34,868 bases of DNA from Anaerolineales bacterium UBA2200. GTDB lineage: Bacteria > Chloroflexota > Anaerolineae > UBA2200. The notes beneath the pieces are model-generated. The model searched no databases. It saw only the letters and a list, made by a program, of their open reading frames with translations, and had not been told where the DNA came from. The stretch covers positions 37,517-72,384 of the forward strand of contig DCVA01000052.1 of the NCBI GenBank assembly GCA_002327925.1, written 5' to 3'. The position numbers were made by a program, and so were the translations under genes. Shown in pieces: positions 8,668-17,214 of the stretch (position 1 is its first letter; every line of letters begins with the position of its first letter).

Positions 8668-11007
8668 TTAGAGCAGGGGTAGTTGGCCGCGTCCTTCGGT
8701 GGTCAAGGGGTCGAGGCTGACGATCGAGTCCAGGTCCTCGAATCTGGTGTCGTGCTGACTCGCCCAATGTACCAGATCCTGATCATGGATGAACTTGCAG
8801 CCCCTCGCTCCAATCGCGCGGCGCAGGGCAGGCGAGCGCGCGAGCCTGGCCCGGACAAGATCCAATCGCACGTCCGGGATAATCGCATAGAGGCTCTTCA
8901 CGGTTTCCGGGATAGTCAGCCCGATCAAGACGCTAACGGCCGCAGAGTCGAGCACAACCAGAGCAATCGTGTCCTCCCCACCCAGAGTCCAGAAGACGAC
9001 CGCCTGGTTCTGGTACTGCCTGCAGCCCAGCCCCCAACCCTGCCCCAGCGACTGAAGCAGCGCAAGGGTCTCATGGCGTATCTCCTTGCGCGCCCGGGCA
9101 CCGTCTGAGGGATTGATCTGCCAGCGTCCAGGCGCCACAGCGTTGCCATACGATGTCAGACAGGCGTTCACCCAGGACTCGTCGGGAGTGAGTTCCTCCG
9201 GGAAGTGGTCATAGACCAGTTGTAGCAGGTTCCGCGTGTCGAGCGGACCACTGGACTCCAGCAGATCACAGACCGATTCCTCCACTCGCTCTGAGAGCGG
9301 CCTGGCGCCGTCCGGATGCTGCAGCCACCACAGACACTCCTCCTTGGAATCATCCTGCCACAGCTGAACAAACACAGTGCCTACTGCGTTCTGTAGCGCC
9401 GCCGTGACTTGCTGGCGAATCCATTCTAGGGGGAACTCCAGATCCTGAATGGACAGGGCACGCTTCAACAACTGACGTTTGGCCAGGGCCTCCCAGATGT
9501 ACGAATGGAGGCGGGCAAAGGAGGTCGGTTCGGCGCGAGCTTGCAGCAATTCCCTCGCCGCAAGCACTGTAGCTTCGCGGCATCGGGTCAGAAGATCGGA
9601 TATCTCGACTGGAGCCGGTCGATCAGCTGTGCTGGGCCTCCAGGTGGACCGGTAATCACCACGCAGGCCGCCAAAAGGTTTGGTGGCCAACTCCGGCTCC
9701 AGAGAATGATAGAGAGACGTCTCCAGCTGAAGGCCGGCACCCGCAGCCGCCATGGTCACTGTCTCGTGGAAGGCCAACCCCTTGCTGGGCCCAACCAGGA
9801 CCAGTCGCCCATCTTGGTGCAACGTGCGCCCCAGGGCGCCGAGAGTGGAGCGCATCACAGACAGGTACCAGGGCCAATCGGAACTGCGCCGTCGGACGAG
9901 CGGCCAGAGTGGGGCGGCTACTTTTGAGGCAAACAGGAAACCAGTCCACAGGTAAGGCAGCGCCCAGTGCGTGCGCCCCAGAGGCGGGGCGTGAACCCAG
10001 ACCAGATGCGCGCTGGCCTCCGAAACGGCTGAAACGAGTTGGCGTACGGGGAGATGACCGACGAAAGCCCTGCCCCCCGGTGAGGCCGCAGCTGTCACGC
10101 CCAGTGGCTGAGCCTCCAGCGCGACTTGGAGCGCTGGCTGCTGCTGTGCCAGGGACTGCAGTGCCTGCTCAAACAGACTCCAGACATTCCACTCTGCGTA
10201 TCTTTGTGGAACCCGTAGAGCAGGGGCGTGGGCAGGAACCGGCTCGCCCGGGACCGGATTCAATTTGCTGCCGCGCTCAAGAGCGTGCAGCAGACCCAGG
10301 CGCAGCACATCGTACATCGGTGTGCCGGAGAATAGCGCCTCTATCTTGAGCTGCAGATTCGACAGGGTGTAGAGGCTGCGCGGGGTGTATAGTTCAAGGA
10401 GACTGGCCGCCAGCTTGCGGGCGTTCCCTTCCTGAGAAACGATGCGGTCGAGGATGTACCAGTAGTGCAGGCCGCGCGGCTCGATCTCCTGAAGCGGCAG
10501 GGAATCGCTTTCTTCTCTGTTCTTGAGACCCGTGGCACCACAGGCAGGGCAGGAGTAGTAGACCTGCCTCGGGAGGTCCTCCCCGCGCTCCCACACAAAG
10601 TAGTCTGCGGCGGTCGGCTTCCCGCAGCGGGGACAGGTTGTGCGATGGAGGCGGGCTAGGTGCTCACGCAGTGACAGGCCAGATTTGGGCGAATCGGCAA
10701 TGCGGGTGATGGCCGAGTCTATATCGCGAGGCGGGACTGCCAGCAGGGCGACGCGCGTGCGCAATGCGTCCAGGGGGTTGGAGGACACGGCGATAACACG
10801 GCGGCCCGCAGTTGTTGCGGCTTGGACCAACTCTGCCGACTTGCAGAACGGATCCAGTACCAGATTGCCTTCGCCGGTGAAGGCCTGCAGGTAGGCTTCT
10901 ATCGTCTGGCGTTGGCCCTCACTCTGCGTGTCGGGCACCCAGTAGCCAATGGCCCCCACGGTCGAGCTCCCTGCTGTCCAGAAGGGCGATGGGCGATCGT
11001 CCACCAC
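8668..11007 (-). CDS. Degenerate DNA-methyltransferase-like protein with zinc ribbon
   Basis: The 779-residue protein resembles the DUF1156-like adenine-specific DNA methylases in layout. A motif-I-like segment reads NLVLDPFCKSAELVQA (about 48-63), where active enzymes have DPFxGSGT. The following acidic residue of the next strand is replaced in VIAVSSNP. A CxxC...CxxC zinc ribbon follows (CPRCGKP about 124, CPACGATG about 153), then YTPRSLYTL. The catalytic DPPY position reads APPL (VWVHAPPLGR). It is therefore probably not a methyltransferase. The C-terminal 250 residues look like winged-helix segments plus a nuclease-like or sensor alpha/beta domain that I cannot name. The start is GTG at 11007, with GAGG upstream. 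It is transcribed alone, divergently from glpK. Confidence 0.6.
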   Translation of the reverse strand: MVDDRPSPFWTAGSSTVGAIGYWVPDTQSEGQRQTIEAYLQAFTGEGNLVLDPFCKSAELVQAATTAGRRVIAVSSNPLDALRTRVALLAVPPRDIDSAITRIADSPKSGLSLREHLARLHRTTCPRCGKPTAADYFVWERGEDLPRQVYYSCPACGATGLKNREESDSLPLQEIEPRGLHYWYILDRIVSQEGNARKLAASLLELYTPRSLYTLSNLQLKIEALFSGTPMYDVLRLGLLHALERGSKLNPVPGEPVPAHAPALRVPQRYAEWNVWSLFEQALQSLAQQQPALQVALEAQPLGVTAAASPGGRAFVGHLPVRQLVSAVSEASAHLVWVHAPPLGRTHWALPYLWTGFLFASKVAAPLWPLVRRRSSDWPWYLSVMRSTLGALGRTLHQDGRLVLVGPSKGLAFHETVTMAAAGAGLQLETSLYHSLEPELATKPFGGLRGDYRSTWRPSTADRPAPVEISDLLTRCREATVLAARELLQARAEPTSFARLHSYIWEALAKRQLLKRALSIQDLEFPLEWIRQQVTAALQNAVGTVFVQLWQDDSKEECLWWLQHPDGARPLSERVEESVCDLLESSGPLDTRNLLQLVYDHFPEELTPDESWVNACLTSYGNAVAPGRWQINPSDGARARKEIRHETLALLQSLGQGWGLGCRQYQNQAVVFWTLGGEDTIALVVLDSAAVSVLIGLTIPETVKSLYAIIPDVRLDLVRARLARSPALRRAIGARGCKFIHDQDLVHWASQHDTRFEDLDSIVSLDPLTTEGRGQLPLL

Positions 11008-11032
11008 CGCGATACGCAGCCTCTTTACCGTA

Positions 11033-11061
11033 ATTCTACCTCAGACGGCGCCTTATGGCAA
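11033..11061 (-). promoter_or_regulatory. Promoter of the methyltransferase-like gene
   Basis: The -35 TTGCCA (11056-11061) and -10 TAGAAT (11033-11038) are spaced 17 bp apart. Transcription would begin near 11026, just before the GTG at 11007. Confidence 0.6.
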
Positions 11062-11102
11062 ATGGACTTCATTGCCTCATCCACCATTGGCCCTGGTAGT
11101 CC

Positions 11103-11131
11103 TTGACCGGCCCTGCGAAATGGGGTACCAT
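11103..11131 (+). promoter_or_regulatory. Promoter of the glycerol operon
   Basis: The -35 TTGACC (11103-11108) and -10 TACCAT (11126-11131) are spaced 17 bp apart. The predicted transcription start is near 11138, about 37 nt before the glpK ATG. I see no clear operator. Confidence 0.6.
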
Positions 11132-11174
11132 CTGGCCGACCTCAGGTCGATGGCTACGAAAGGGGCTGGCAAAG

Positions 11175-12680
11175 ATGGCTGGCTACGCGGGCGCAATTGA
11201 TCAGGGAACGACGGGCACGCGGTTCATGATTTTTAACCGGGATGGCGGTGTGGCCGGCTCCGCGTATCAAGAGCACAGGCAGGTCTATCCCCGGCCGGGC
11301 TGGGTCGAGCACGATCCGCTCGAAATCTGGAACGTGACCCGCAAAATGATGCAGGAGGCCCTGGAGTTGAGCGGGCTTCAGCCTCATCAGCTTGCCGGGA
11401 TCGGCATCACGAATCAGCGCGAAACTACTGTAGTGTGGGACAGGGTGACCGGCCAGCCCCTGTACAACGCCATCGTCTGGCAATGCACACGTACCCGCGA
11501 GATCTGTCAGGACCTGATCTCGCGCGGCATGGAGTCGATGATCCGCGACCGCACTGGTCTGGTGATAGCCACTTACTTTTCCGCTCCCAAGCTCAAGTGG
11601 ATACTGGATAACGTGCCCGTTGCGCGGGAGAAAGCCGAGCAGGGGCAGGCCCTCTTTGGCAACATAGACACCTGGTTGATCTGGAATCTCACAGGCGGAC
11701 CCAATGGCGGGGTGCACATCACCGACCCGACGAATGCCTCGCGCACGATGCTGATGAATCTCCGCACACTGGAGTGGGACGGCGAGATCCTGGATATGCT
11801 GGGTATTCCCCCTGCCATGCTGCCCTCTATCCGGCCCTCGATTGACAGGAGCCACTACGGCCGAGTCGCGGTTGGCAGTCGGTTTGCGGGGGTACCCGTT
11901 TGCGGCGACCTGGGTGACCAGCAGGCAGCCCTGGTAGGACAGACCTGCTTTGATCGGGGCGAGGCGAAAAACACCTACGGCACCGGCTGTTTCATGCTGC
12001 TTAACACCGGAACGGACATTGTTCTATCCAGACAGGGGCTCTTAACGACCGCTGCCTACGGTACGGAGCCGGGCCGCTGCAACTATGCACTGGAGGGATC
12101 GATCGCCATCACAGGTGCGGCTGTGCAGTGGCTCCGCGATAACCTCGGGCTGATCAAGACCGCGGCTGAGACGGAGACCATTGCCCGCTCGGTTGAGGAT
12201 AGTGGGGGGATCTATTTCGTTCCTGCTTTCTCAGGGCTTTTTGCCCCTTACTGGGATATGGACGCCCGGGGAGTCATCGTGGGTCTGACCCGCTATGTAA
12301 CCAAGGCGCATATCGTGCGTGCAACCCTTGAAGCCATCTGCTACCAGACACGCGAGGTGCTTGACGCCATGAACGCGGACTCTGGGATCACCCTGTCGGC
12401 TTTGAAAGTGGATGGTGGTGCAGTTGCGAACGACTTTCTGATGCAGCTCCAGGCCGACATTCTGGGCGTTCCCGTTGTACGCCCCACTGTGCGCGAGACC
12501 ACAGCCCTGGGCGCAGCCTATGCAGCCGGTCTGGCGGCCGGGCTTTGGCTGAGTCTGGATGAGCTCAGAGCGAACTGGGCAGTGGAGCGGGTCTTTGAGC
12601 CTCAATGGAGTGCGGACAGGCGCGAAAGCGGCTATGCTGGCTGGCGGAAGGCCGTCCAACGCGCCATGAGATGGGTCTAG
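11175..12680 (+). CDS. glpK: Glycerol kinase
   Basis: This 501-residue FGGY-family kinase phosphorylates glycerol to glycerol 3-phosphate with ATP. The E. coli enzyme is 502 residues. N-terminal ADP/substrate motif DQGTTGTRF, ITNQRETTVVWD, the domain-joining GDLGDQQAALVGQ, YGTGCFML, EGSIAITGAAVQWL and DGGAVANDFLMQ are all present. The ATG at 11175 gives the family N-terminus (MAGYAGAIDQG) and follows AAAGGGG; a frame extension to 11103 would start inside the promoter. It is the first gene of a five-gene operon for glycerol use. Confidence 0.95.
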   Translation: MAGYAGAIDQGTTGTRFMIFNRDGGVAGSAYQEHRQVYPRPGWVEHDPLEIWNVTRKMMQEALELSGLQPHQLAGIGITNQRETTVVWDRVTGQPLYNAIVWQCTRTREICQDLISRGMESMIRDRTGLVIATYFSAPKLKWILDNVPVAREKAEQGQALFGNIDTWLIWNLTGGPNGGVHITDPTNASRTMLMNLRTLEWDGEILDMLGIPPAMLPSIRPSIDRSHYGRVAVGSRFAGVPVCGDLGDQQAALVGQTCFDRGEAKNTYGTGCFMLLNTGTDIVLSRQGLLTTAAYGTEPGRCNYALEGSIAITGAAVQWLRDNLGLIKTAAETETIARSVEDSGGIYFVPAFSGLFAPYWDMDARGVIVGLTRYVTKAHIVRATLEAICYQTREVLDAMNADSGITLSALKVDGGAVANDFLMQLQADILGVPVVRPTVRETTALGAAYAAGLAAGLWLSLDELRANWAVERVFEPQWSADRRESGYAGWRKAVQRAMRWV

Positions 12681-12696
12681 GCGGCGAGCGAAATCT

Positions 12697-14163
12697 ATGA
12701 ATATCCCTTACGATGTGATCGTTATTGGCGGCGGGGTGGTAGGTTGCCTCACCGCGCGCGCCCTGTCGCGCTATCAATTGCGAGTCCTCCTTCTGGAGCG
12801 AGGAGCTGATGTTTGCTCGGGCACGTCCAAAGCCAACACGGCGATCATTCATGCTGGTTATGACGCCAAGCCCGGCTCCCTCAAAGCCAGGCTGAACGTG
12901 GCTGGCAATCGGATGTATGCACAGTTGTGCGAGGAGCTGGGGGTACTTTCCGAACGCCACGGCACGTACGTGGTCGCCATGGCGGACGAGGAGCTGCGCA
13001 CCCTGGAGGAGCTGCGTGAACGGGGCAAACAGAACGGCGTGCCAGGCCTGAGCATCATCTCCGGCTCGCGGATGCTTCAGGCGGAGCCCCTGCTCAATCC
13101 GCAGGCCAGAGCGGCCCTCTACGCCGAAACCGGAGGCATCGTTGACCCCTTCATGATGACCATTGCGGCGGCGGAGAACGCGGTGACGAACGGTGTCACG
13201 GTGATGCTTGAGACCGAGGTTACCGATCTTGAGCGACAAGATGGGCGAATCAGCGGGGTGAGAACCGACAGCGGGGTATTCTCCAGCCGCTTTGTCGTGA
13301 ACGCCTGCGGAGTGTATGCCGATACGATTATGGCTCAGGCGGGGTTGACCGGGTTTCGCATCAAGCCACGCAAGGGGGAGTACTACGTTTTCGACCGCGA
13401 GAAGAGCCGGGTGCGCCAGGTACTCTTCCCATGCCCTACACCGGTGAGCAAGGGCATCGTGGTCACCCCGACCAGCCACGGCAATACCCTGATCGGACCC
13501 AATGCGGAAGATACGGAGAGTCGTGATGACATTGTGGTCACAAAGCAGGGATTGGACGAGGTGTTCAGCGGAGCACAACGGCTTGTTCCCTCGCTGGACA
13601 AACGAGATGTGATCGCGGTCTTTGCCGGCCTGAGAGCGGCAGGCAGCAGCGGTGATTTCTGGATTGATGCCCCTGCCGAGGCCCCGGGATTGGTGAATGT
13701 GGCCGGCATCGAGTCACCCGGGTTCACCGCTGCGCCGGCCATAGCCGAGTATGTCGTCGACCTGCTGAGGGAGTGTGGGCTGCCGCTGGTGCCGAATCGC
13801 GCCTTCAACCCGGAGCGCAAACCCGCACCGCACTTCAGCGAATTGTCACACACACAACAGCAGGAGCTGATCGCCAAAGATCCTCGCTATGGCAGAATCG
13901 TGTGCCGTTGTGAGATGGTCACAGAAGGCGAGATCGTGGCTGCGATTCATGCGCCGGTACCGGCCCTTACCTATGATGCGCTTAAGCGCCGTACTCGCCT
14001 GGGGGCAGGGCGGTGTCAGGGTGGATTCGATACCCCGCGCGTGATCAACATCCTGGCCCGCGAGCTGCAGGTGGCTGCCACTGCGGTTACCAAGCGGGGT
14101 TTTGGCTCGGAGTTGGTCAGGCGCAAGACGAAGGACATCGGCACAGGCGGGATGGGAGAGTAA
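12697..14163 (+). CDS. FAD-dependent glycerol-3-phosphate dehydrogenase (GlpA-like) with altered BFD domain
   Basis: The 488-residue protein oxidises glycerol 3-phosphate to dihydroxyacetone phosphate. The FAD Rossmann motif IVIGGGVVGC is at the N-terminus, followed by the DAO fold (GTSKANTAIIHAGYD, KPRKGEYYVFD, GIESPGFTAAPAIAEYV). The C-terminus has a BFD-like [2Fe-2S] domain (VCRCEMVTEGEI, then GRCQGGFD). In the family the last motif ends in Cys. Here it is Asp, so only three of four ligand Cys are visible. It lies 16 bp after glpK and before an NAD/FAD oxidoreductase and a DUF1667 gene. That arrangement is known from Thermotoga and Clostridia, where these proteins act as a set. Confidence 0.88.
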   Translation: MNIPYDVIVIGGGVVGCLTARALSRYQLRVLLLERGADVCSGTSKANTAIIHAGYDAKPGSLKARLNVAGNRMYAQLCEELGVLSERHGTYVVAMADEELRTLEELRERGKQNGVPGLSIISGSRMLQAEPLLNPQARAALYAETGGIVDPFMMTIAAAENAVTNGVTVMLETEVTDLERQDGRISGVRTDSGVFSSRFVVNACGVYADTIMAQAGLTGFRIKPRKGEYYVFDREKSRVRQVLFPCPTPVSKGIVVTPTSHGNTLIGPNAEDTESRDDIVVTKQGLDEVFSGAQRLVPSLDKRDVIAVFAGLRAAGSSGDFWIDAPAEAPGLVNVAGIESPGFTAAPAIAEYVVDLLRECGLPLVPNRAFNPERKPAPHFSELSHTQQQELIAKDPRYGRIVCRCEMVTEGEIVAAIHAPVPALTYDALKRRTRLGAGRCQGGFDTPRVINILARELQVAATAVTKRGFGSELVRRKTKDIGTGGMGE

Positions 14164-14224
14164 GGTCACCGGTGGCTGCCGGCTCCCAGCCGGAGCGCTG
14201 AGACTATGAAGGGGTGTCTTTGAC

Positions 14225-15499
14225 TTGGAGACGTTGACTTGTGATGTGGCTGTGATCGGCGGCGGTCCGGGAGGACTGGCTGCTGCTGTGGCGGCTCGCG
14301 AGCGGGGCGCCGAACGGGTCCTGGTCATAGAACGGGCCGAGGAGCTGGGAGGCATCCTCCAGCAATGCATTCACAATGGCTTTGGTCTCGAGGCACTGGG
14401 GAGGGACCTGCCTGGCCCCGCCTATGCGCAGCATTTTGTGAATCGGGCCCACGAGACCGGCGTGCAGACCCTGCTGGACACCATGGTGCTCGAAATCACG
14501 CCCCAACGGCGCATCTACGCAACGAACTCCCGGCAGGGAGTGATCGAGCTGTGCGCCGGGGCGGTGGTCTTCGGCATGGGATGCCGCGAGCGAACCAGGG
14601 GTGCTCTGGCCATCCCTGGCACCAGGCCAGCCGGGGTCTTTACCGCCGGTACTGCCCAGCGGCTGGTCAACATCGAGGGATACATGCCCGGACGGCGATT
14701 TGTCATTCTGGGCTCGGGCGATATCGGGATGATAATGGCTCGCCGCCTGACCCTGGAAGGTGCCCGGGTGGAGCGCGTGCTGGAGATCATGCCCTACCTC
14801 TCCGGTCTGAAGCGCAACTGGGTGCAGTGCCTGCAGGACTTTCACATTCCCCTGCAGTTGAGCCGCACTGTGCTGGAAATCAGAGGCACGCAGAGGGTCG
14901 AGGCAGTTGTGTCTGTAGCCGTCGATGACAGGATGCTGCCGATTGCCGGCACCGAGGAGACCATACCCTGCGATACTCTTCTGCTGTCGGTAGGTCTGAT
15001 CCCGGAAAACGAGCTGTCACGCCGGGTGGGTATTGCCCTTGACCCGCTCACTGCCGGGCCGATCGTGGATGAGGGCATGGGCACCTCCGTCCCCGGTTTC
15101 TACGCGGCCGGAAACGTGGTCCATGTCTACGACCTGGTGGACTGGGTAACGCTGGCGGGAGAAGTCGCCGGACGCAGCGCTGCCGACTACATCGCGGGCA
15201 GGGTGCGCCCGGCCGTGCATCGCCTGCGTACCTGCGCCGGAGAGAATGTGCGCTATGTGGTTCCCCAGTGGCTGGATCCCGAGAGCCTGGCGCTGGGTGC
15301 TCAACAATTGCAGCTGCGCGTCCGTCGGCCAGTTGAAGAGAAGGTGAAGGTGGTCGTCACCGCGGATGGCGTGGAGATAGCTCACAAGACCGAGCGCTAC
15401 GTCCGCCCTGGCGAGATGGTGACCGTCAAACTGGCCCCCGAGCTGTGTGAGTCGCTCAGGTCGGCCCAGGAACTGCAAGTGAGTGTTTTGAAGCCATGA
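14225..15499 (+). CDS. FAD-dependent pyridine nucleotide oxidoreductase of the glycerol operon
   Basis: The 424-residue flavoprotein has two nucleotide-binding motifs, VAVIGGGPGGLAAAVAARE near the N-terminus (FAD) and FVILGSGDIGMIMARRL near residue 160 (NAD(P)). A late FAD motif follows (TSVPGFYAAGNVVHVYDLVD). GILQQCIHNGFGL and GCRERTRGALAIPG are typical of the HcnB-like/TM1433 group found beside GlpA-type dehydrogenases. It probably passes electrons from glycerol 3-phosphate to a carrier. The start is TTG at 14225, preceded by AAGGGGTG; an ATG at 14205 hits a stop after five codons. It overlaps the next gene by 4 bp. Confidence 0.85.
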   Translation: METLTCDVAVIGGGPGGLAAAVAARERGAERVLVIERAEELGGILQQCIHNGFGLEALGRDLPGPAYAQHFVNRAHETGVQTLLDTMVLEITPQRRIYATNSRQGVIELCAGAVVFGMGCRERTRGALAIPGTRPAGVFTAGTAQRLVNIEGYMPGRRFVILGSGDIGMIMARRLTLEGARVERVLEIMPYLSGLKRNWVQCLQDFHIPLQLSRTVLEIRGTQRVEAVVSVAVDDRMLPIAGTEETIPCDTLLLSVGLIPENELSRRVGIALDPLTAGPIVDEGMGTSVPGFYAAGNVVHVYDLVDWVTLAGEVAGRSAADYIAGRVRPAVHRLRTCAGENVRYVVPQWLDPESLALGAQQLQLRVRRPVEEKVKVVVTADGVEIAHKTERYVRPGEMVTVKLAPELCESLRSAQELQVSVLKP

Positions 15500-15864
15500 T
15501 AGAGAAAAAATCGCTGATCTGCGTTACCTGCCCGATGGGTTGCCGCCTGGATGTGTCATTGGACGGCGGCTCTGTCGTTGCCGTCGAGGGAGAGGGCTGT
15601 AAGCGCGGCCTTGCTTACGCTCAGGACGAGATAAAGGACCCCCGCCGGGTGCTGACCACAACGGTTACGATATTCGACGGGATACATCCGCTGCTGCCGG
15701 TCCACACGACGGCGGCGGTACCGATGGCACGGATTCCGGAGCTGGTGGCAGCCCTGCGCAAGGTGTCTGTCACAGCGCCAGTGCGCGTGGGGGATGTTGT
15801 CGCTGCCGACGTGCTGGACAGTGGCATCGACGTGCTGGCGAGCCGTGACATCCAACGCAGGTAG
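15496..15864 (+). CDS. DUF1667 family Cys-rich protein
   Basis: The 122-residue protein opens with a Cys cluster, ICVTCPMGC, and a further Cys in GEGCKRG, and contains RRVLTTTV. This matches DUF1667 (COG3862), a small protein encoded beside GlpA-like dehydrogenases and their oxidoreductase partner. The Cys set suggests an iron-sulfur cluster or zinc site, but its reaction is not established. Its ATGA start overlaps the stop of the preceding gene, so the two are translationally coupled. Confidence 0.88.
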   Translation: MIEKKSLICVTCPMGCRLDVSLDGGSVVAVEGEGCKRGLAYAQDEIKDPRRVLTTTVTIFDGIHPLLPVHTTAAVPMARIPELVAALRKVSVTAPVRVGDVVAADVLDSGIDVLASRDIQRR

Positions 15865-15868
15865 TCCA

Positions 15869-16990
15869 GTGCGTGTCCTGGTCTATGGTGCAGGAGCTAT
15901 AGGTTCGTTTCTGGGATACCTGCTCGCAAGAGCCGGTCACGAGGTGACCCTGGTTGGCCGGCCCGCCCTGACCCGCATCGTTCGCGAACAGGGTCTCCGG
16001 CTTTCCGTGAGAGTTCCACCAGTGCCCCGCAGCCCGGCCGTTGGTTTCGGATGGACTGCCGGAGGTGAGGTCTTCAGGGAGGCAGAGCCGGCCAGCCGCG
16101 CGAACGTGGTCTGGCCACACACCACCGAGAGCATGGCCAGCCTGCCGGCAGAAGAGCGGCTCTGGGACCTGGCGCTACTTACGGTCAAAGTGTATGACAC
16201 CTGGGAGGCGACGCGAGACCTGGCCGCGTTTCTTCCGACCGGCACCCCCGTACTTCTGGTCCAGAATGGAGTCGGGGGAGAGGAGCTTGCGCGACAGGCT
16301 CACCCCCCGGCCCATGTCATCTCTGGTGTGCTCACCATGTCTGTTTCGGTCAGTGGCCCCGGACAGATCTGCCTGGAAACATCCAGCGGGGGTCTGAACC
16401 TGGCTCCAGCGGACGCCTCCCAATCCATCAGCAGGTGGGCTGCGCTTTTCGGCAGCGCGGGGCTACGCGTTGCCACCTTCCGCAACTATCGCTCCATGAA
16501 GTGGTCCAAGCTGCTGTTGAATCTGCAAGCCAATGCGATACCCGCTATCCTGGACATGGATCCGGGTGAGGAGTACAGAAACCCAACGCTTTTCGCTATG
16601 GAGAGAGAGGCTTTTCTGGAGGCCCTGGCGGTCATGCGCGCCCTGAACCTGAGGATTGTGAGCTTTCCCAATTACCCGGTCAGAGTCCTGGCCTGGGCAA
16701 TGGGGCACGTTCCTGTGCCGGTTCTGCGCCCCATGATGTCGCGGCTGGTTGCCTCCGGGAGGGGCGACAAGAAGCCGTCGCTTCATCTGGACCTGGTCAG
16801 CGGCAGGGGGCAGTCAGAGGTGCGCTTTCTGAACGGAGCCGTCGTTGACCACGCCCTGCAGATGGGTCTGCCGGTGCCCGTAAATCGCGCCCTCCTGGAC
16901 ACCCTTCTGGCCTTGCAGGAACAACGGCTGTGTTGGGACGAGTTCCGGCACTGTCCCGAGCGACTGCTCTCGGTGGTTCGCGGCGGATGA
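15869..16990 (+). CDS. Ketopantoate reductase (PanE/ApbA)-like protein
   Basis: The 373-residue protein starts VRVLVYGAGAIGSFLGYLL, the NADP Rossmann motif of the PanE/ApbA family, and ends with the family's C-terminal helical domain (SMKWSKLLLNLQANAIPAI, LNGAVVDHALQMGLPVPVN). The Lys and Asn positions expected for catalysis are visible. Classic PanE is about 300 residues; here the middle is longer. It reduces 2-ketopantoate in known members, but many paralogues act on other 2-keto acids. Its place 4 bp after the DUF1667 gene suggests a role tied to glycerol metabolism. The GTG at 15869 is chosen because it begins the Rossmann motif. Confidence 0.8.
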   Translation: MRVLVYGAGAIGSFLGYLLARAGHEVTLVGRPALTRIVREQGLRLSVRVPPVPRSPAVGFGWTAGGEVFREAEPASRANVVWPHTTESMASLPAEERLWDLALLTVKVYDTWEATRDLAAFLPTGTPVLLVQNGVGGEELARQAHPPAHVISGVLTMSVSVSGPGQICLETSSGGLNLAPADASQSISRWAALFGSAGLRVATFRNYRSMKWSKLLLNLQANAIPAILDMDPGEEYRNPTLFAMEREAFLEALAVMRALNLRIVSFPNYPVRVLAWAMGHVPVPVLRPMMSRLVASGRGDKKPSLHLDLVSGRGQSEVRFLNGAVVDHALQMGLPVPVNRALLDTLLALQEQRLCWDEFRHCPERLLSVVRGG

Positions 16991-17009
16991 TAAAGGGCTG
17001 AAAGAAGAA

Positions 17010-17040
17010 GAGCTCACAGCGAGGTACTCGCTGTGAGCTC
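17010..17040. terminator. Hairpin terminator of tRNA-Leu and of the glycerol operon
   Basis: A perfect 14-bp stem (17010-17023 with 17027-17040) has a 3-nt loop. On the minus strand it is followed by a pyrimidine-rich tail (TTCTTCTTTC), so it should end tRNA-Leu transcription. It also lies 19 bp after the glycerol operon on the plus strand. Confidence 0.8.
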
Positions 17041-17048
17041 TCTTGGGA

Positions 17049-17132
17049 TGCCGAGGGTGGGACTTGAACCCACATGGGCGTTGGCCCACTAAGCCCTGAA
17101 CCTAGCGCGTCTGCCAATTTCGCCACCCCGGC
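17049..17132 (-). tRNA. tRNA-Leu (anticodon CAG)
   Basis: The 84-nt class II tRNA folds fully. Acceptor GCCGGGG pairs with CCTCGGC (one G-U), the anticodon stem is CTAGG/CTTAG around loop TTCAGGG (anticodon CAG, reading CTG), and it has a long variable arm and a GGTTCAAGTCC T-loop. CCA is not encoded. A consensus promoter lies 15 bp upstream. Confidence 0.96.
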
Positions 17133-17146
17133 GGGAATGCCTGACC

Positions 17147-17175
17147 AGTTTACGCGGCTCCGATGCATTTGTCAA
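17147..17175 (-). promoter_or_regulatory. Promoter of tRNA-Leu
   Basis: A perfect -35 TTGACA (17170-17175) and -10 TAAACT (17147-17152) are spaced 17 bp apart. Confidence 0.75.
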
Positions 17176-17214
17176 ATCCTGCTGCTCAGACACCGTCAAG
17201 CCCTACCAGGGCGG

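Noticed and set aside
12565..13578. Minus-strand open frame of 337 codons
   Set aside because: Antisense to the GlpA-like gene; no recognisable domain.
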